DNA of 64,000 bases from Clostridiales bacterium (GCA_902363045.1 CABIYX010000001.1:197937-261936); one strand, 5' to 3'; positions 55,711 to 63,219 are shown, counted from the first letter of the stretch. The notes: generated by a model not told the origin, from the letters alone. Numbers and translations are program-made.

Positions 55711-56958
55711 TTAGTCGTACCGCAGCGCGTCGATGGGGTTCAGCTTCGCCGCCTTATTGGCGGGCAGATAGCCGAACAGCACGCCAATCCCAACGGAGAC
55801 GCCGAAGCTGATGGCCACGGAGCCGAAGGTGGGGGCGGCGGAGAAGGTGGCCCCACCCCCCATCTGGGCGGCCAGCATCCCGCCCAGCAGTGCGCCCACG
55901 CCGGTGGCCAGCAGATAGCCCAGGGCGATGCCCAGCAGCCCGCCGATGGCGGAGGTGGTCCCCGCCTCGATGACGAACTGGCGGCGGATGTCCTTCCGTT
56001 TGGCCCCCAGGGATTTGCGGATGCCGATCTCCCGGGTGCGCTCGGTGACGGAGACCAGCATGATATTCATAATGCCGATGCCACCCACCAGCAGGGAAAT
56101 GGCGGCGATGGCCACCAGCACGCCGATGGCCACGCCCATCATGGCGTTGATGAGGTTGGCCTGCTCCTCCATGGTCTGGGTGAAATAGGCGTCCGTGTCC
56201 CCCTGGAAGCGGTCATAGAGCATACTGTCGATGATCTCCTTGGCCTGGGCGGCGGTCTCGCCGGAGGTACTGGTAAAAATATACAGGGTCACATACCGGG
56301 CGCCCATGAGTTCCAGGGCGTTTTCGTAGGGTATGTAGATCTGGTCGTCCGGTCCGCCCTTCAGCATCTCGCCGGTGCTCAGCTGATCCAGCACGCCGAT
56401 GACGGTGTAGGACGCGCCGTTGATGGACAGCGTCTGGCCCAGGGCGTCCCCCTGAAAAGCCTCCTGGGCCAGATAGGCCCCGATGACGCACACGTTGTTC
56501 CGGCGCTCCACGTCCAGAAAGGAGAGGAACCGCCCGGCGGTCAGCTTCTGCCCCCCGTCCATGGTGGCCTGGGTCTCATTTTTGAACATGACCTCGCTGA
56601 CACCGTACAGCTGGGTCTTGTCGAATTTTTCATCCCCCCGGCGCAGGGTGGCCTGGAAGGAGACATAGGGGGAGACGCCGGTGAGGACATCAGGGTGCTC
56701 CTCTACCAGCTGGTACATATCGTCCGGGTCCAGGTCCATGGTGGAGCCGTCGCCCCGGCCCCACACATAGGTCTGCATCATATTGACCCCCAGCTTCTCC
56801 ACCTGTTCATCCACCATCCCCTGCACCCCATTGCCCAGGGCCAGGATGACGATGACCGAGGCCACGCCGATGATGATGCCCAGCATGGTCAGCAGGGAGC
56901 GCATCTTGCTGGTGGTCAGGGACTTCAGCGCCAGGCGGAAGGACTGTCCAAAGTTCAT
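55711..56958 (-). CDS. ABC transporter permease, MacB/FtsX type
   Basis: 415 residues. One N-terminal helix, a large extracytoplasmic MacB-PCD domain (about 45-270), then three helices in the FtsX domain (about 285-405) with VSVTERTREIGIRKSLGAKR between the first two and NPIDALRYD at the C-terminus. It works by mechanotransmission with the ATPase and adaptor encoded just upstream. Overlaps the ATPase gene by four bases. Confidence 0.95.
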   Translation of the reverse strand: MNFGQSFRLALKSLTTSKMRSLLTMLGIIIGVASVIVILALGNGVQGMVDEQVEKLGVNMMQTYVWGRGDGSTMDLDPDDMYQLVEEHPDVLTGVSPYVSFQATLRRGDEKFDKTQLYGVSEVMFKNETQATMDGGQKLTAGRFLSFLDVERRNNVCVIGAYLAQEAFQGDALGQTLSINGASYTVIGVLDQLSTGEMLKGGPDDQIYIPYENALELMGARYVTLYIFTSTSGETAAQAKEIIDSMLYDRFQGDTDAYFTQTMEEQANLINAMMGVAIGVLVAIAAISLLVGGIGIMNIMLVSVTERTREIGIRKSLGAKRKDIRRQFVIEAGTTSAIGGLLGIALGYLLATGVGALLGGMLAAQMGGGATFSAAPTFGSVAISFGVSVGIGVLFGYLPANKAAKLNPIDALRYD

Positions 56959-57710
56959 ACCGCTCCCTCCTGTTCCGCCCCGTCCGCCTCCGGCTCCTCA
57001 TCGGGCTGGACCACAGCCCGGGGGTCGTGGGCGTCTCCGTCATAGATGATCCTGCCGTCCTGAAGGCGGATGATCCGGTCGGCCCGGACGGCGATGGAGT
57101 TGTCGTGGGTGATGAGCACCACCGTGTCCCCCTCCCGATTCAGCTTTTTTAAAAAGCCAAGCACCTCCCGGCCGGTGCGGGAATCCAGCGCGCCGGTGGG
57201 CTCATCGGCCAGGATCACCGAGGGGCTGCCCGCCAGGGCTCGGGCGATGGAGACACGCTGCTGCTGGCCGCCGGAGAGCTGGGAGGGCAGGTGCTTCCGC
57301 TTGTCCGCCAGCCCAACCCGCTCCAGGGAGTGGATGGCCCGGTTCCGGCGCTCCTCCGCCGGGACCCCGGCATACAGCAGGGGCAGCTCCACGTTTTCCA
57401 GCACAGACAGCTTGGGGATCAGATTGTACTGCTGGAAGATAAAACCCAGCATTTTGTTTCGGATCTCCGCCTGCTGGTCGTCATCCATGGTGGACACGTC
57501 CACGCCTCCCAGGTGGTAGGAGCCGGAGGTGGGTACATCCAGACAGCCAATGATGTTCATGGCGGTGGACTTGCCTGAGCCGGAGGAGCCCACGATGGCT
57601 ACGAACTCCCCCTGGTCGATGGAGAGGCTGACGCCGTCTAGGGCGTGAACAGTCTCATCTCCCATGGGATAGATCTTATAGACGTCTTTCAGTTCGATCA
57701 GATGTGTCAC
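56955..57710 (-). CDS. ABC transporter ATP-binding protein, MacB/LolD type
   Basis: 251 residues. Walker [11 protein letters not shown]-loop region [13 protein letters not shown], signature [15 protein letters not shown], Walker [13 protein letters not shown] and H-loop ITHDNS are all intact. It powers the permease at 55711. Starts five bases after the adaptor stop. Confidence 0.96.
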   Translation of the reverse strand: MTHLIELKDVYKIYPMGDETVHALDGVSLSIDQGEFVAIVGSSGSGKSTAMNIIGCLDVPTSGSYHLGGVDVSTMDDDQQAEIRNKMLGFIFQQYNLIPKLSVLENVELPLLYAGVPAEERRNRAIHSLERVGLADKRKHLPSQLSGGQQQRVSIARALAGSPSVILADEPTGALDSRTGREVLGFLKKLNREGDTVVLITHDNSIAVRADRIIRLQDGRIIYDGDAHDPRAVVQPDEEPEADGAEQEGAV

Positions 57711-57715
57711 GGAGC

Positions 57716-59356
57716 TCAGCCTCCCGAAGCCATCACGGCGGTGGAGCCGGCGGAGCCGTCTGTTGACTGGATGGGCACCAGGACAGTCTCCCCCTCCTCC
57801 AGGCCGGATAGGATCTCCACATAGTCCTGGCTGCTGCTGCCCAGCTCCACCTGACGGGTCTCCAGCTTGGCGGGGTCCAGCACGGAGCCGTCCTCCCCCA
57901 GGGCCCCCTCTTGTGCCACCAGAACAGTATTGCCGCCGGAGACGGCGGGGGTGGGGACACAGAGGACCTGCTGCGCCTGCTCCACGATGATGTCGGCGGA
58001 CACGTTCATACCGGGGTTGAGGGCGCCGTACTCGGAGAGCAGAATGGTGACCGGATAGGTGGTGAAGCCGTCGGTGGTGGTCCCGTTGATGTTCACCTTC
58101 TCAACGGTGCCCAGGAAGGTCTCGCCGGGCAGGGCCTCGGCAGTGATTTCCACGCTCTGCCCGGGCTGGATCTTGCCGATGTCCAGCTCGCTGACGTTCA
58201 TTTTCAGCTCCAGCTGCTCCAGGTCGTAGATCACGGCCAGCGCCCCGGACTCGCTGCCGTCCAGCTGATCCCCGGCCTTCAGATTCTTTTCGATGACCGT
58301 GCCGGAGATGGGGGATGTGATGGTGTAGTTCTCCAGGACCTCCTGAGCGCTCTGAAGGGAGAGCTGCGCGTTCTGGAGGGAGAGTGCGGCGTTTTGCAGG
58401 GCAGTCTCCGCGGCGGAGCCGCCCAGCGTGACCAGATGATCCCCGCCGGAGACCCGGCTGCCCACTGAGACATTCAGGGCGGTGACCTCGCCCCCGGCCT
58501 GAGCGGTGATGGTCTGGCTCAGGCGGGCCTCAAAGGCGCCGCCCGCGGCGCAGGAGACGGTCCCAACTTTGGCGGTGGCGCTGGTGGCCTCGGTGAGCGC
58601 GCCGGGGTTGTTCACCCGGATCTTCACTTGACGGACCAGGGCGCCGCCGCTGCCCACCTGATCTGCCCCGGCCACATACTCCACGGTGCCGGGCAGGGTC
58701 TCCAGGGTGCCCGCCAGGGTGACCTGGGCGCTCTGTCCCACGGAGATCCGGGCCGCGTCGGCGGACTGGAAGGGGAGGGTGAGGGTCATGGAGGATGTGT
58801 CGGAGATGTCCGCGATGGGGGAGCCGGCGGAGACCGTGTCCCCCTTCTTCACATACAGCTTTTGCACCACGCCGGAGCCGGAGGCCCGGGGATGCAGCCC
58901 GTCCGCGGTGCTGTCATAGGTCAGCTGGGCCTGCTGGACGGCCAGCTGGGCCTGCTCCAGCGCGGTGGCGGCGCTGCCTGGATCGATGCGGTAGAGCAGC
59001 TGTCCCTTTTCCACCCGGTCGCCGTCCTGGAAGGGAGCCTCCAGGATCTCGCCGGAAACCAGCGCCCCCACCTGATAGGACTCAATGGGGGTCATAGTGC
59101 CTGAGCCGTCCACCGAGACGGTCAGGTCCTGCCGCTGTACGGGGACGGGCTGATACTGCCCGGAGGAGGCTGCGGGGCCGCCAAAGAGCAGGGGGCGCAG
59201 GAGCAGGAGGAGGACCCCTGCCGCGGCGAGGATCAGGACCAGCCGCTTGAGCCATTTTTTGCGCTTTTTGGGGAGCTGGAAGCGGGAGGTGGAGGAGAGC
59301 CGCTCCGGGGCCTCCGGCTGTACCGGCGCTTCCGGGGTGAGTTGTGTGGTTTCCAT
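57716..59356 (-). CDS. MacA-like adaptor (HlyD/RND-type membrane-fusion protein)
   Basis: 546 residues. Cytoplasmic N-terminus, one membrane anchor (about 34-54: LVLILAAAGVLLLLLRPLLF), biotinyl-lipoyl-like halves (VGALVSGEILEAPFQDGDRVEKGQLLYRID; YTITSPISGTVIEKNLKAGD) and a beta-barrel end. An extra lipoyl-like segment in the middle makes it longer than typical MacA. With the ATPase and permease it forms a tripartite-type exporter adapted to a single-membrane cell. First gene of the operon. Confidence 0.93.
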   Translation of the reverse strand: METTQLTPEAPVQPEAPERLSSTSRFQLPKKRKKWLKRLVLILAAAGVLLLLLRPLLFGGPAASSGQYQPVPVQRQDLTVSVDGSGTMTPIESYQVGALVSGEILEAPFQDGDRVEKGQLLYRIDPGSAATALEQAQLAVQQAQLTYDSTADGLHPRASGSGVVQKLYVKKGDTVSAGSPIADISDTSSMTLTLPFQSADAARISVGQSAQVTLAGTLETLPGTVEYVAGADQVGSGGALVRQVKIRVNNPGALTEATSATAKVGTVSCAAGGAFEARLSQTITAQAGGEVTALNVSVGSRVSGGDHLVTLGGSAAETALQNAALSLQNAQLSLQSAQEVLENYTITSPISGTVIEKNLKAGDQLDGSESGALAVIYDLEQLELKMNVSELDIGKIQPGQSVEITAEALPGETFLGTVEKVNINGTTTDGFTTYPVTILLSEYGALNPGMNVSADIIVEQAQQVLCVPTPAVSGGNTVLVAQEGALGEDGSVLDPAKLETRQVELGSSSQDYVEILSGLEEGETVLVPIQSTDGSAGSTAVMASGG

Positions 59357-59613
59357 GGCATTGACTCCTTACTATGTACAGATGTCCGGAGCGCCGGACG
59401 CGGGCAGGCCGGGACAGCGTGCCCTGAGAGATGTCTCTATCTTACCGCGGGGGGATTAGCTTTCCCGAAAGAAAGGCTTAAATTTTCATTAAATTTTGCC
59501 CGGCGGCTTTACAGTACACCTTCCACCTGGGGGAAGGTCAAGGGGAAAATGGGTGAAAAACAGAACTTTTTTCGCCTCTCTGTTTTGTACAATGTTTTGG
59601 TGTTAGCGACAAA
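59357..59613. other. Gap between the ABC adaptor gene and the integrase; probable element boundary
   Basis: No gene seen. A weak hairpin AAAACAGAG...CTGTTTTTC (minus reading) may end the integrase transcript. The element junction probably lies here, by analogy with integrase-proximal attachment sites. Confidence 0.4.
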
Positions 59614-60651
59614 TCATGCGATTTTGTAGAGCTCCTGGCGGAGGTAGTCCAGGCTGATATGGGTATAGTGCTCGGTGACGTCCTTATTGGCGTGGCCCAT
59701 CATGCGCTTGATGGCCAGCTCATCGGCGCCGGCCTGGTGCAGGCGGCTCGCGAAGGTATGGCGGCACCAATGGGGCGTTGCTCCGGCGGCGCCGATCTGC
59801 TCCATGAGGGCGGTGAACCGGGCCCGGAACACCTGGGTGGAGACGGCGTGACCGGACGGATCGCAGATAATCCGCTCTCCGTTTTGTGCCAGGCGGGCGG
59901 CGAGATAGGGCTTGATTTTGGGGTGGACCGGGACGATCCTGTCCCGGCCTGCGGCGGTTTTCATGCCGCCCTGGAGGTAGTCTCCGTCGGCATGGTAGGA
60001 GAATCTGGTGAGGGCCAGAAACTCAGAGATCCGGAATCCGGTATAGCACAGGATCAGGACGGCGTCCGCCCAGGGATCGCCGGAGGCAGCCAGCTGCTCC
60101 AATTTTTTGAGCTGGAGGTCGCTCAGGACCCCCTTTTCCTGTTTAGCCTGAACCGATGGCATTCGTATGAACTGGGAATAGTCCTTGATGATGATGTCTC
60201 GCTCCATGGCAAACCGGAAGAGAGCAGAGATCAAGCTCTTGTCATTTTGGATGCTGGACTTGGAGAGCCCGTCGGCCTCGTCCTGGTCGATGATCTGCTG
60301 CAAGTCGTCGATGGTGATGCGCCTGACTTTTTTATCCGCCAGGGCTGAGACTCTGCCCCATGCCGCCCGGTGGGAGGAGACGGAGGCGGGACCCAGCCGG
60401 GGATATTCCCGGCTGCTCCATAGGTCATAGACCTGTTGGAGGGTGTAGTCGATGGCCTCAGTGGCCGGGGCAGAGTGGGTGCGGCACCACTCATCCAGCG
60501 CGGCCTGGGCGTCGCTGGCCTTGGCGTGGTAGGAGAGATACCTCTGCCGGATCCGGCCCCGCTGGGTGCGGTAAGGGATCCGGACCGCCCAGGGGCGGCG
60601 GCGGTTGCCGGAGAGCTTGACGATACTCCCGGTACCATTGGCTCGCTTCAT
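59614..60651 (-). CDS. int: Tyrosine-family site-specific integrase
   Basis: 345 residues. N-terminal AP2-like arm-binding domain, a SAM-like core-binding domain (about 65-150), then the catalytic domain with Arg (TGFRISEFLAL), HxxR (HWCRHTFASRL), His (MMGHANKD) and Tyr (TEHYTHISL). It is the phage/integrative-element type. The element lies to the right (repressor, cro-like and early genes), so the attachment site is expected in the gap 59357-59613 or just beyond; no tRNA is seen there and no core can be named without the right end. ATG at 60651 after GGGAGG. Confidence 0.95.
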   Translation of the reverse strand: MKRANGTGSIVKLSGNRRRPWAVRIPYRTQRGRIRQRYLSYHAKASDAQAALDEWCRTHSAPATEAIDYTLQQVYDLWSSREYPRLGPASVSSHRAAWGRVSALADKKVRRITIDDLQQIIDQDEADGLSKSSIQNDKSLISALFRFAMERDIIIKDYSQFIRMPSVQAKQEKGVLSDLQLKKLEQLAASGDPWADAVLILCYTGFRISEFLALTRFSYHADGDYLQGGMKTAAGRDRIVPVHPKIKPYLAARLAQNGERIICDPSGHAVSTQVFRARFTALMEQIGAAGATPHWCRHTFASRLHQAGADELAIKRMMGHANKDVTEHYTHISLDYLRQELYKIA

Positions 60652-60700
60652 GTTAGGGCCTCCCTTCAAAACAGATGTTCTAGTACAAAGTTTTTGAGAA

Positions 60701-60723
60701 GCCGCCCGGTGGGCGGCTTTTTT
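60701..60723 (+). terminator. Terminator at the left edge of the array
   Basis: GCCGCCC-GGT-GGGCGGC followed by TTTTTT. Related GC hairpins with T-runs precede the palindromes at 61085-61111, about 61471-61494 and 62456-62475. Confidence 0.75.
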
Positions 60724-60749
60724 CAAATCGGCAAGCGCTTGCCGATTTG
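60724..60749. repeat. 26-bp palindrome 1
   Basis: Perfect palindrome: ends CAAATC/GATTTG, interior GGCAAGCGCTTGCC. Confidence 0.95.
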
Positions 60750-60879
60750 ACATTTGTATGGTTGCGCTGCGGCGAAAAGTGTGGTATTCTGTCTTTGGCA
60801 CTGCCAGCAAACGGCAGGCGGTTGGCCCCCGACAGGGGGCAGCTTCTGTCCCCTGATCTGCGGAAAGGGGGGCTGCCCA

Positions 60880-60966
60880 ATGGTTACATATTCCGATCTG
60901 ATCCAGACCGGCATTTTAGTCGTTGGCATTATCGGCCTCTTTATGATGGCCAATAAAAAGAAGTAA
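60880..60966 (+). CDS. Type I toxin-like hydrophobic peptide, copy 1
   Basis: 28 residues beginning MVTYSDLIQTGILVVG and ending MMANKKK: a short polar start, one membrane helix and a Lys tail, like the putative holin-like (TxpA-type) toxins of Firmicutes type I systems. Promoter TTGCGC (60762-60767), 17 bases, TATTCT (60785-60790). AAAGGGGGG lies eight bases before ATG. GGGCAGC (60837-60843) can pair with GCTGCCC (60872-60878) next to the start codon and enclose the ribosome site. The stop codon lies inside the terminator hairpin. Confidence 0.8.
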   Translation: MVTYSDLIQTGILVVGIIGLFMMANKKK

Positions 60967-61047
60967 CCGCCCCAGGCTCCAACCAAGGCGGTTACTTCTT
61001 TTAAGTAATTGATCTGGGGCCAACCGTCTGCCGGCAGCGCCCTTTTC
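60955..61047 (-). ncRNA. Antisense antitoxin-like RNA 1
   Basis: Promoter TTGACA (61077-61082), 17 bases, TATACT (61054-61059), all on the minus strand. The RNA of about 90 nt would end at the hairpin AAGTAACCGCC/GGCGGTTACTT (60956-61002) that also ends the toxin message, so the two 3' ends are complementary. The complement of 61016-61042 repeats the 5' leader of the toxin message (GCTGCC...ACGG..TTGGCCCC). Confidence 0.75.
60956..61002. terminator. Shared bidirectional terminator, unit 1
   Basis: AAAGAAGTAACCGCC / GGCGGTTACTTCTTT with A and T tracts on opposite sides. Confidence 0.9.
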
Positions 61048-61111
61048 ATGTTCAGTATAACCGCCTGGTGTTCGATTGTCAAGTCCGCCCCGAGCCGGGG
61101 CGGGCTTTTTT

Positions 61112-61137
61112 CAAATCGGCAAGCGCTTGCGGATTTG
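61112..61137. repeat. 26-bp palindrome 2 (one mismatch)
   Basis: CAAATC / GATTTG ends, interior GGCAAGCGCTTGCG: one broken pair. Confidence 0.95.
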
Positions 61138-61267
61138 ACATTTGTATGGTTGCGCTGCGGCGAAAAGTGTGGTATTCTGACCTTGGCGCTGCCAGACAGC
61201 AGCGGTCAGCCCTTCCTCTGGAGGGCAGCTTCTTTGCCCTCTGATCTTGTGAAAGGGGGGCTGCCCA

Positions 61268-61351
61268 ATGGTTACATACTCTGACTTGATTCAGATTGGT
61301 ATTCTCATTGTTGGTATTATCGGTCTCTTTATGAGCCATAAAAAGAAGTGA
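61268..61351 (+). CDS. Type I toxin-like hydrophobic peptide, copy 2
   Basis: 27 residues, MVTYSDLIQIGILIVG...FMSHKKK, diverged from copy 1. Promoter TTGCGC (61150-61155)-N17-TATTCT (61173-61178). AAAGGGGGG ribosome site enclosed by GGGCAGC/GCTGCCC pairing. Stop TGA falls in the terminator hairpin. Confidence 0.8.
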   Translation: MVTYSDLIQIGILIVGIIGLFMSHKKK

Positions 61352-61429
61352 CCGCCGGCACCCTGACAAGTACGGCGATCACTTCAAAGTCATAATTCAG
61401 GGCTGACCGTGTTTGGCAACGCCCTTTTC
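61342..61429 (-). ncRNA. Antisense antitoxin-like RNA 2
   Basis: Minus-strand TTGACA (61459-61464), 17 bases, TATACT (61436-61441). Ends at AAGTGACCGCCG/CGGCGATCACTT shared with toxin 2. Its 5' part (complement of 61399-61424) carries GGTCAGCCCT, matching the leader of its own toxin (61185-61213) rather than the TTGGCCCC of other units. Confidence 0.72.
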
Positions 61430-61494
61430 ATGTTCAGTATAACCGCCTGATGTTCGATTGTCAAGTCCGTCCCGAGCCGGGGGCGGGCTTTTTT

Positions 61495-61520
61495 CAAATC
61501 CGACAGCGCTGTCGGATTTG
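61495..61520. repeat. 26-bp palindrome 3
   Basis: Perfect; ends CAAATC/GATTTG, interior CGACAGCGCTGTCG. Confidence 0.95.
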
Positions 61521-61651
61521 AGACTTGGAGTGGTTGCGCTGCGGCGAAAAGTGTGGTATCCTGTCTTTGGCGCTGCCAGCAAACGGCAGGCGGTTGGCCC
61601 CTCCATCCCGGAGGGGACTTCTTGCCCCCTCCAGTGAGAGGGGGTGGTGCT

Positions 61652-61738
61652 ATGGTTACATATTCAGATCTGTTTCAGTTCTGTCTTGTGGTTATCGGCA
61701 TCATTGGTCTGGTTCTCCAGATCACAAAAAAGAAGTGA
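61652..61738 (+). CDS. Type I toxin-like hydrophobic peptide, copy 3
   Basis: 28 residues, MVTYSDLFQFCLVVIG...LQITKKK, the most diverged copy. Promoter TTGCGC (61534-61539)-N17-TATCCT (61557-61562). The leader differs from other copies, but the ribosome site GAGGGGG can still pair with an upstream CCCCCTC, so sequestration is kept by different sequence. Confidence 0.78.
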   Translation: MVTYSDLFQFCLVVIGIIGLVLQITKKK

Positions 61739-61820
61739 CCGCCGTTCCCCTTCCAAAAGTTCGGCGATCACTTCAATGACTTAAGACAGGGGCCAACCGT
61801 CTGCCGGCAGCGCCCTTTTC
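61728..61820 (-). ncRNA. Antisense antitoxin-like RNA 3
   Basis: Minus-strand TTGACA (61850-61855), 17 bases, TATACT (61827-61832). Ends at the hairpin around 61730-61774 shared with toxin 3. Confidence 0.72.
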
Positions 61821-61904
61821 ATGTTCAGTATAACCGCCTAATGTTCGATTGTCAAGTCCGTCCCGAGCTGGGGGCGGGCTTTTTGATTTCCTTAGTCTCT
61901 ATAA

Positions 61905-62005
61905 AACTAAAAGCCCTTGGGTTCGGCACTTCCCTTATCGTGGGAGGCTTACTGCCAAGGGCTTAATGGGTACAACAGGGAGGTGGCGGAAACCACATTT
62001 GTTGT
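61905..62005 (-). ncRNA. Orphan structured small RNA between toxin units 3 and 4
   Basis: Minus-strand promoter TTGACA (62035-62040), 17 bases, TAATAT (62012-62017). The RNA of about 100 nt would have a 5' hairpin (GTACAAC...GTTGTAC with inner GTGG/CCAC) and a terminator AAGCCCTTGG/CCAAGGGCTT (61911-61964) followed by TTAGTTTT. It has no similarity I can see to the four antisense RNAs, and no small ORF faces it. The -35 lies in the palindrome TTGACAAT-N3-ATTGTCAA. Confidence 0.6.
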
Positions 62006-62089
62006 ACACTAATATTATGCCTTGACAATGAGATTGTCAACCAGGTTTCTATATTTTTAGTTAGATTGACAACAGAATTTTGGAGTACG

Positions 62090-62115
62090 CAAATCCGACA
62101 GCGCTGTCGGATTTG
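62090..62115. repeat. 26-bp palindrome 4
   Basis: Identical to palindrome 3 (interior CGACAGCGCTGTCG). Confidence 0.95.
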
Positions 62116-62246
62116 AGACTTGGAGTGGTTGCGCTTCGGCGAAAAGTGTGGTATTCTGTTTTTGGCGCTGCCAGCAAACGGCAGGCGGTTGGCCCCCGAC
62201 AGGGGGCAGTTTCTGTCCCCTGATCCACGGAAAGGGGGGCTGCCCA

Positions 62247-62333
62247 ATGGTTACATATTCCGATCTGATCCAGACCGGCATTTTAGTCGTTGGCATTATC
62301 GGCCTCTTTATGATGGCCAATAAAAAGAAGTAA
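62247..62333 (+). CDS. Type I toxin-like hydrophobic peptide, copy 4
   Basis: 28 residues, same protein as copy 1. Promoter TTGCGC (62129-62134)-N17-TATTCT (62152-62157). Leader GGGCAGT/GCTGCCC pairing around AAAGGGGGG. Nucleotide identity to copy 1 is very high over leader and ORF but lower after the stop, which suggests recent duplication or conversion. Confidence 0.8.
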   Translation: MVTYSDLIQTGILVVGIIGLFMMANKKK

Positions 62334-62412
62334 CCGCCCTCACGACCAAATGAAGCGGTTACTTCTTTAAGTAATATCTTCGGGTCAACCGTCTGCCGGC
62401 AGCGCCCTTTTC
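62324..62412 (-). ncRNA. Antisense antitoxin-like RNA 4
   Basis: Minus-strand TTGACA (62442-62447), 17 bases, TATACT (62419-62424). Ends at AAAGAAGTAACCGC/GCGGTTACTTCTTT (62324-62368) shared with toxin 4. Confidence 0.74.
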
Positions 62413-62475
62413 ATGTTCAGTATAACCGCCTGATGTTCGATTGTCAAGTCCGTCCCGAGCCGGGGCGGCTTTTTT

Positions 62476-62501
62476 CAAATCCGTCAGCGCTGACGGATTT
62501 G
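62476..62501. repeat. 26-bp palindrome 5
   Basis: Perfect; ends CAAATC/GATTTG, interior CGTCAGCGCTGACG. No toxin follows; the repressor gene ends ten bases further on. Confidence 0.95.
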
Positions 62502-62510
62502 GCGGTGGAG

Positions 62511-63143
62511 TTATAAAATAGCGCTCATAAATGCGACGGCCAGACCGACCACCTCAAAGCTGTCCGGCTCCAGCTCAGGCCCGCGGAGAATGATGGGCTT
62601 GACGGTGGGGTTTTCTGACCGGAGCTCCACATAGTGATCGAATACATAGACGCGCTTCAGGGTGTACTCGTCGCCGATCCGGATCACGGCGATCTGACCG
62701 TTTTCCACCTCCGGCTGGAGGTGAATGAACACGGCGTCCCCGTCAAAGATCCGGGCGTTGATCATGCTGTCCCCCACGCAGCGGAATACGATGTCTGCCT
62801 TAATATCCACCGGAGCCAGGGCAGTCTCGTCCAGCATTTCCCGGTGGAGGGGCTTCCCACAGGCGGTGGCCCCCAGCACCGGCCACTCCTTCATGGCGGG
62901 AAGGGGCATGATGTTGGATGGATACTGAATTGATTGATGTTCTGCCGTCCATCCCATAAGATAGGCAGGTGTGGTATGGAGCACTTTTGCTAATGGCTCT
63001 AATATTGTTCCGGGTACCTTTTCAATTTCTCCACTTTCATATCTGTATACGGTTGCGACTGAGACGCCGAGCGCCGCCGCCACTGTATCAACAGGGATAC
63101 CTAACTCTTTTCTTCGACTTTTCATACGATTTCCGGTTGTCAC
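62511..63143 (-). CDS. S24-family phage-type repressor (CI/LexA-like)
   Basis: 210 residues. N-terminal helix-turn-helix (about 5-60: MKSRRKELGIPVDTVAAALGVSVATVYRYE), linker, then an S24 self-cleavage domain with Ser (VGDSMINARIFDGD) and Lys (YTLKRVYVF). ATACGK near residue 105 contains an Ala-Cys pair rather than the usual Ala-Gly cleavage site. It would hold the element in the integrated state and be inactivated after DNA damage. GTG at 63143 follows AGAGGTGA. Its promoter (TTGCAT 63186-63191, 17 bases, TATCCT 63163-63168) overlaps an operator. Confidence 0.92.
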   Translation of the reverse strand: MTTGNRMKSRRKELGIPVDTVAAALGVSVATVYRYESGEIEKVPGTILEPLAKVLHTTPAYLMGWTAEHQSIQYPSNIMPLPAMKEWPVLGATACGKPLHREMLDETALAPVDIKADIVFRCVGDSMINARIFDGDAVFIHLQPEVENGQIAVIRIGDEYTLKRVYVFDHYVELRSENPTVKPIILRGPELEPDSFEVVGLAVAFMSAIL

Positions 63144-63176
63144 GGCGATCACCTCTGCCGTAAGGATACCATGCGA

Positions 63177-63212
63177 TTTGCAAAAATGCAATAATATTTT
63201 CAAAAATGCGAA
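63177..63212. promoter_or_regulatory. Two repressor operators, 20 bp apart
   Basis: TTTGCA-AAAA-TGCAAT (63177-63192) and TTTTCA-AAAA-TGCGAA (63197-63212), variants of TTCGCA-N4-TGCGAA. The first covers the repressor promoter; the second abuts the -35 of the cro-like promoter. Confidence 0.75.
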
Positions 63213-63219
63213 AAAGTTG

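Larger units (their letters stand above)
60701..62501. repeat. Array of four toxin/antisense-RNA cassettes with palindromic spacers
   Basis: Units begin at about 60724, 61112, 61495 and 62090. Order in each, on the plus strand: 26-bp palindrome, promoter TTGCGC-N17-TAT(T/C)CT, leader, small hydrophobic ORF, shared terminator hairpin, minus-strand promoter TTGACA-N17-TATACT, plus-direction GC terminator. A fifth palindrome closes the array at 62476-62501. Units 1-3 are contiguous; about 240 bases with a separate small RNA split units 3 and 4. Confidence 0.88.

Noticed and set aside
60680..62320. Frames of 60-120 codons on the minus strand across the toxin array
   Set aside because: They read through promoters, palindromes and terminators of every unit and differ between copies; the 27-28-codon plus-strand ORFs with ribosome sites explain the conservation.
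60701..62501. CRISPR array
   Set aside because: Repeat units are about 380 bp and encode promoters and ORFs; spacing and repeat length do not fit CRISPR, and no cas genes are present.
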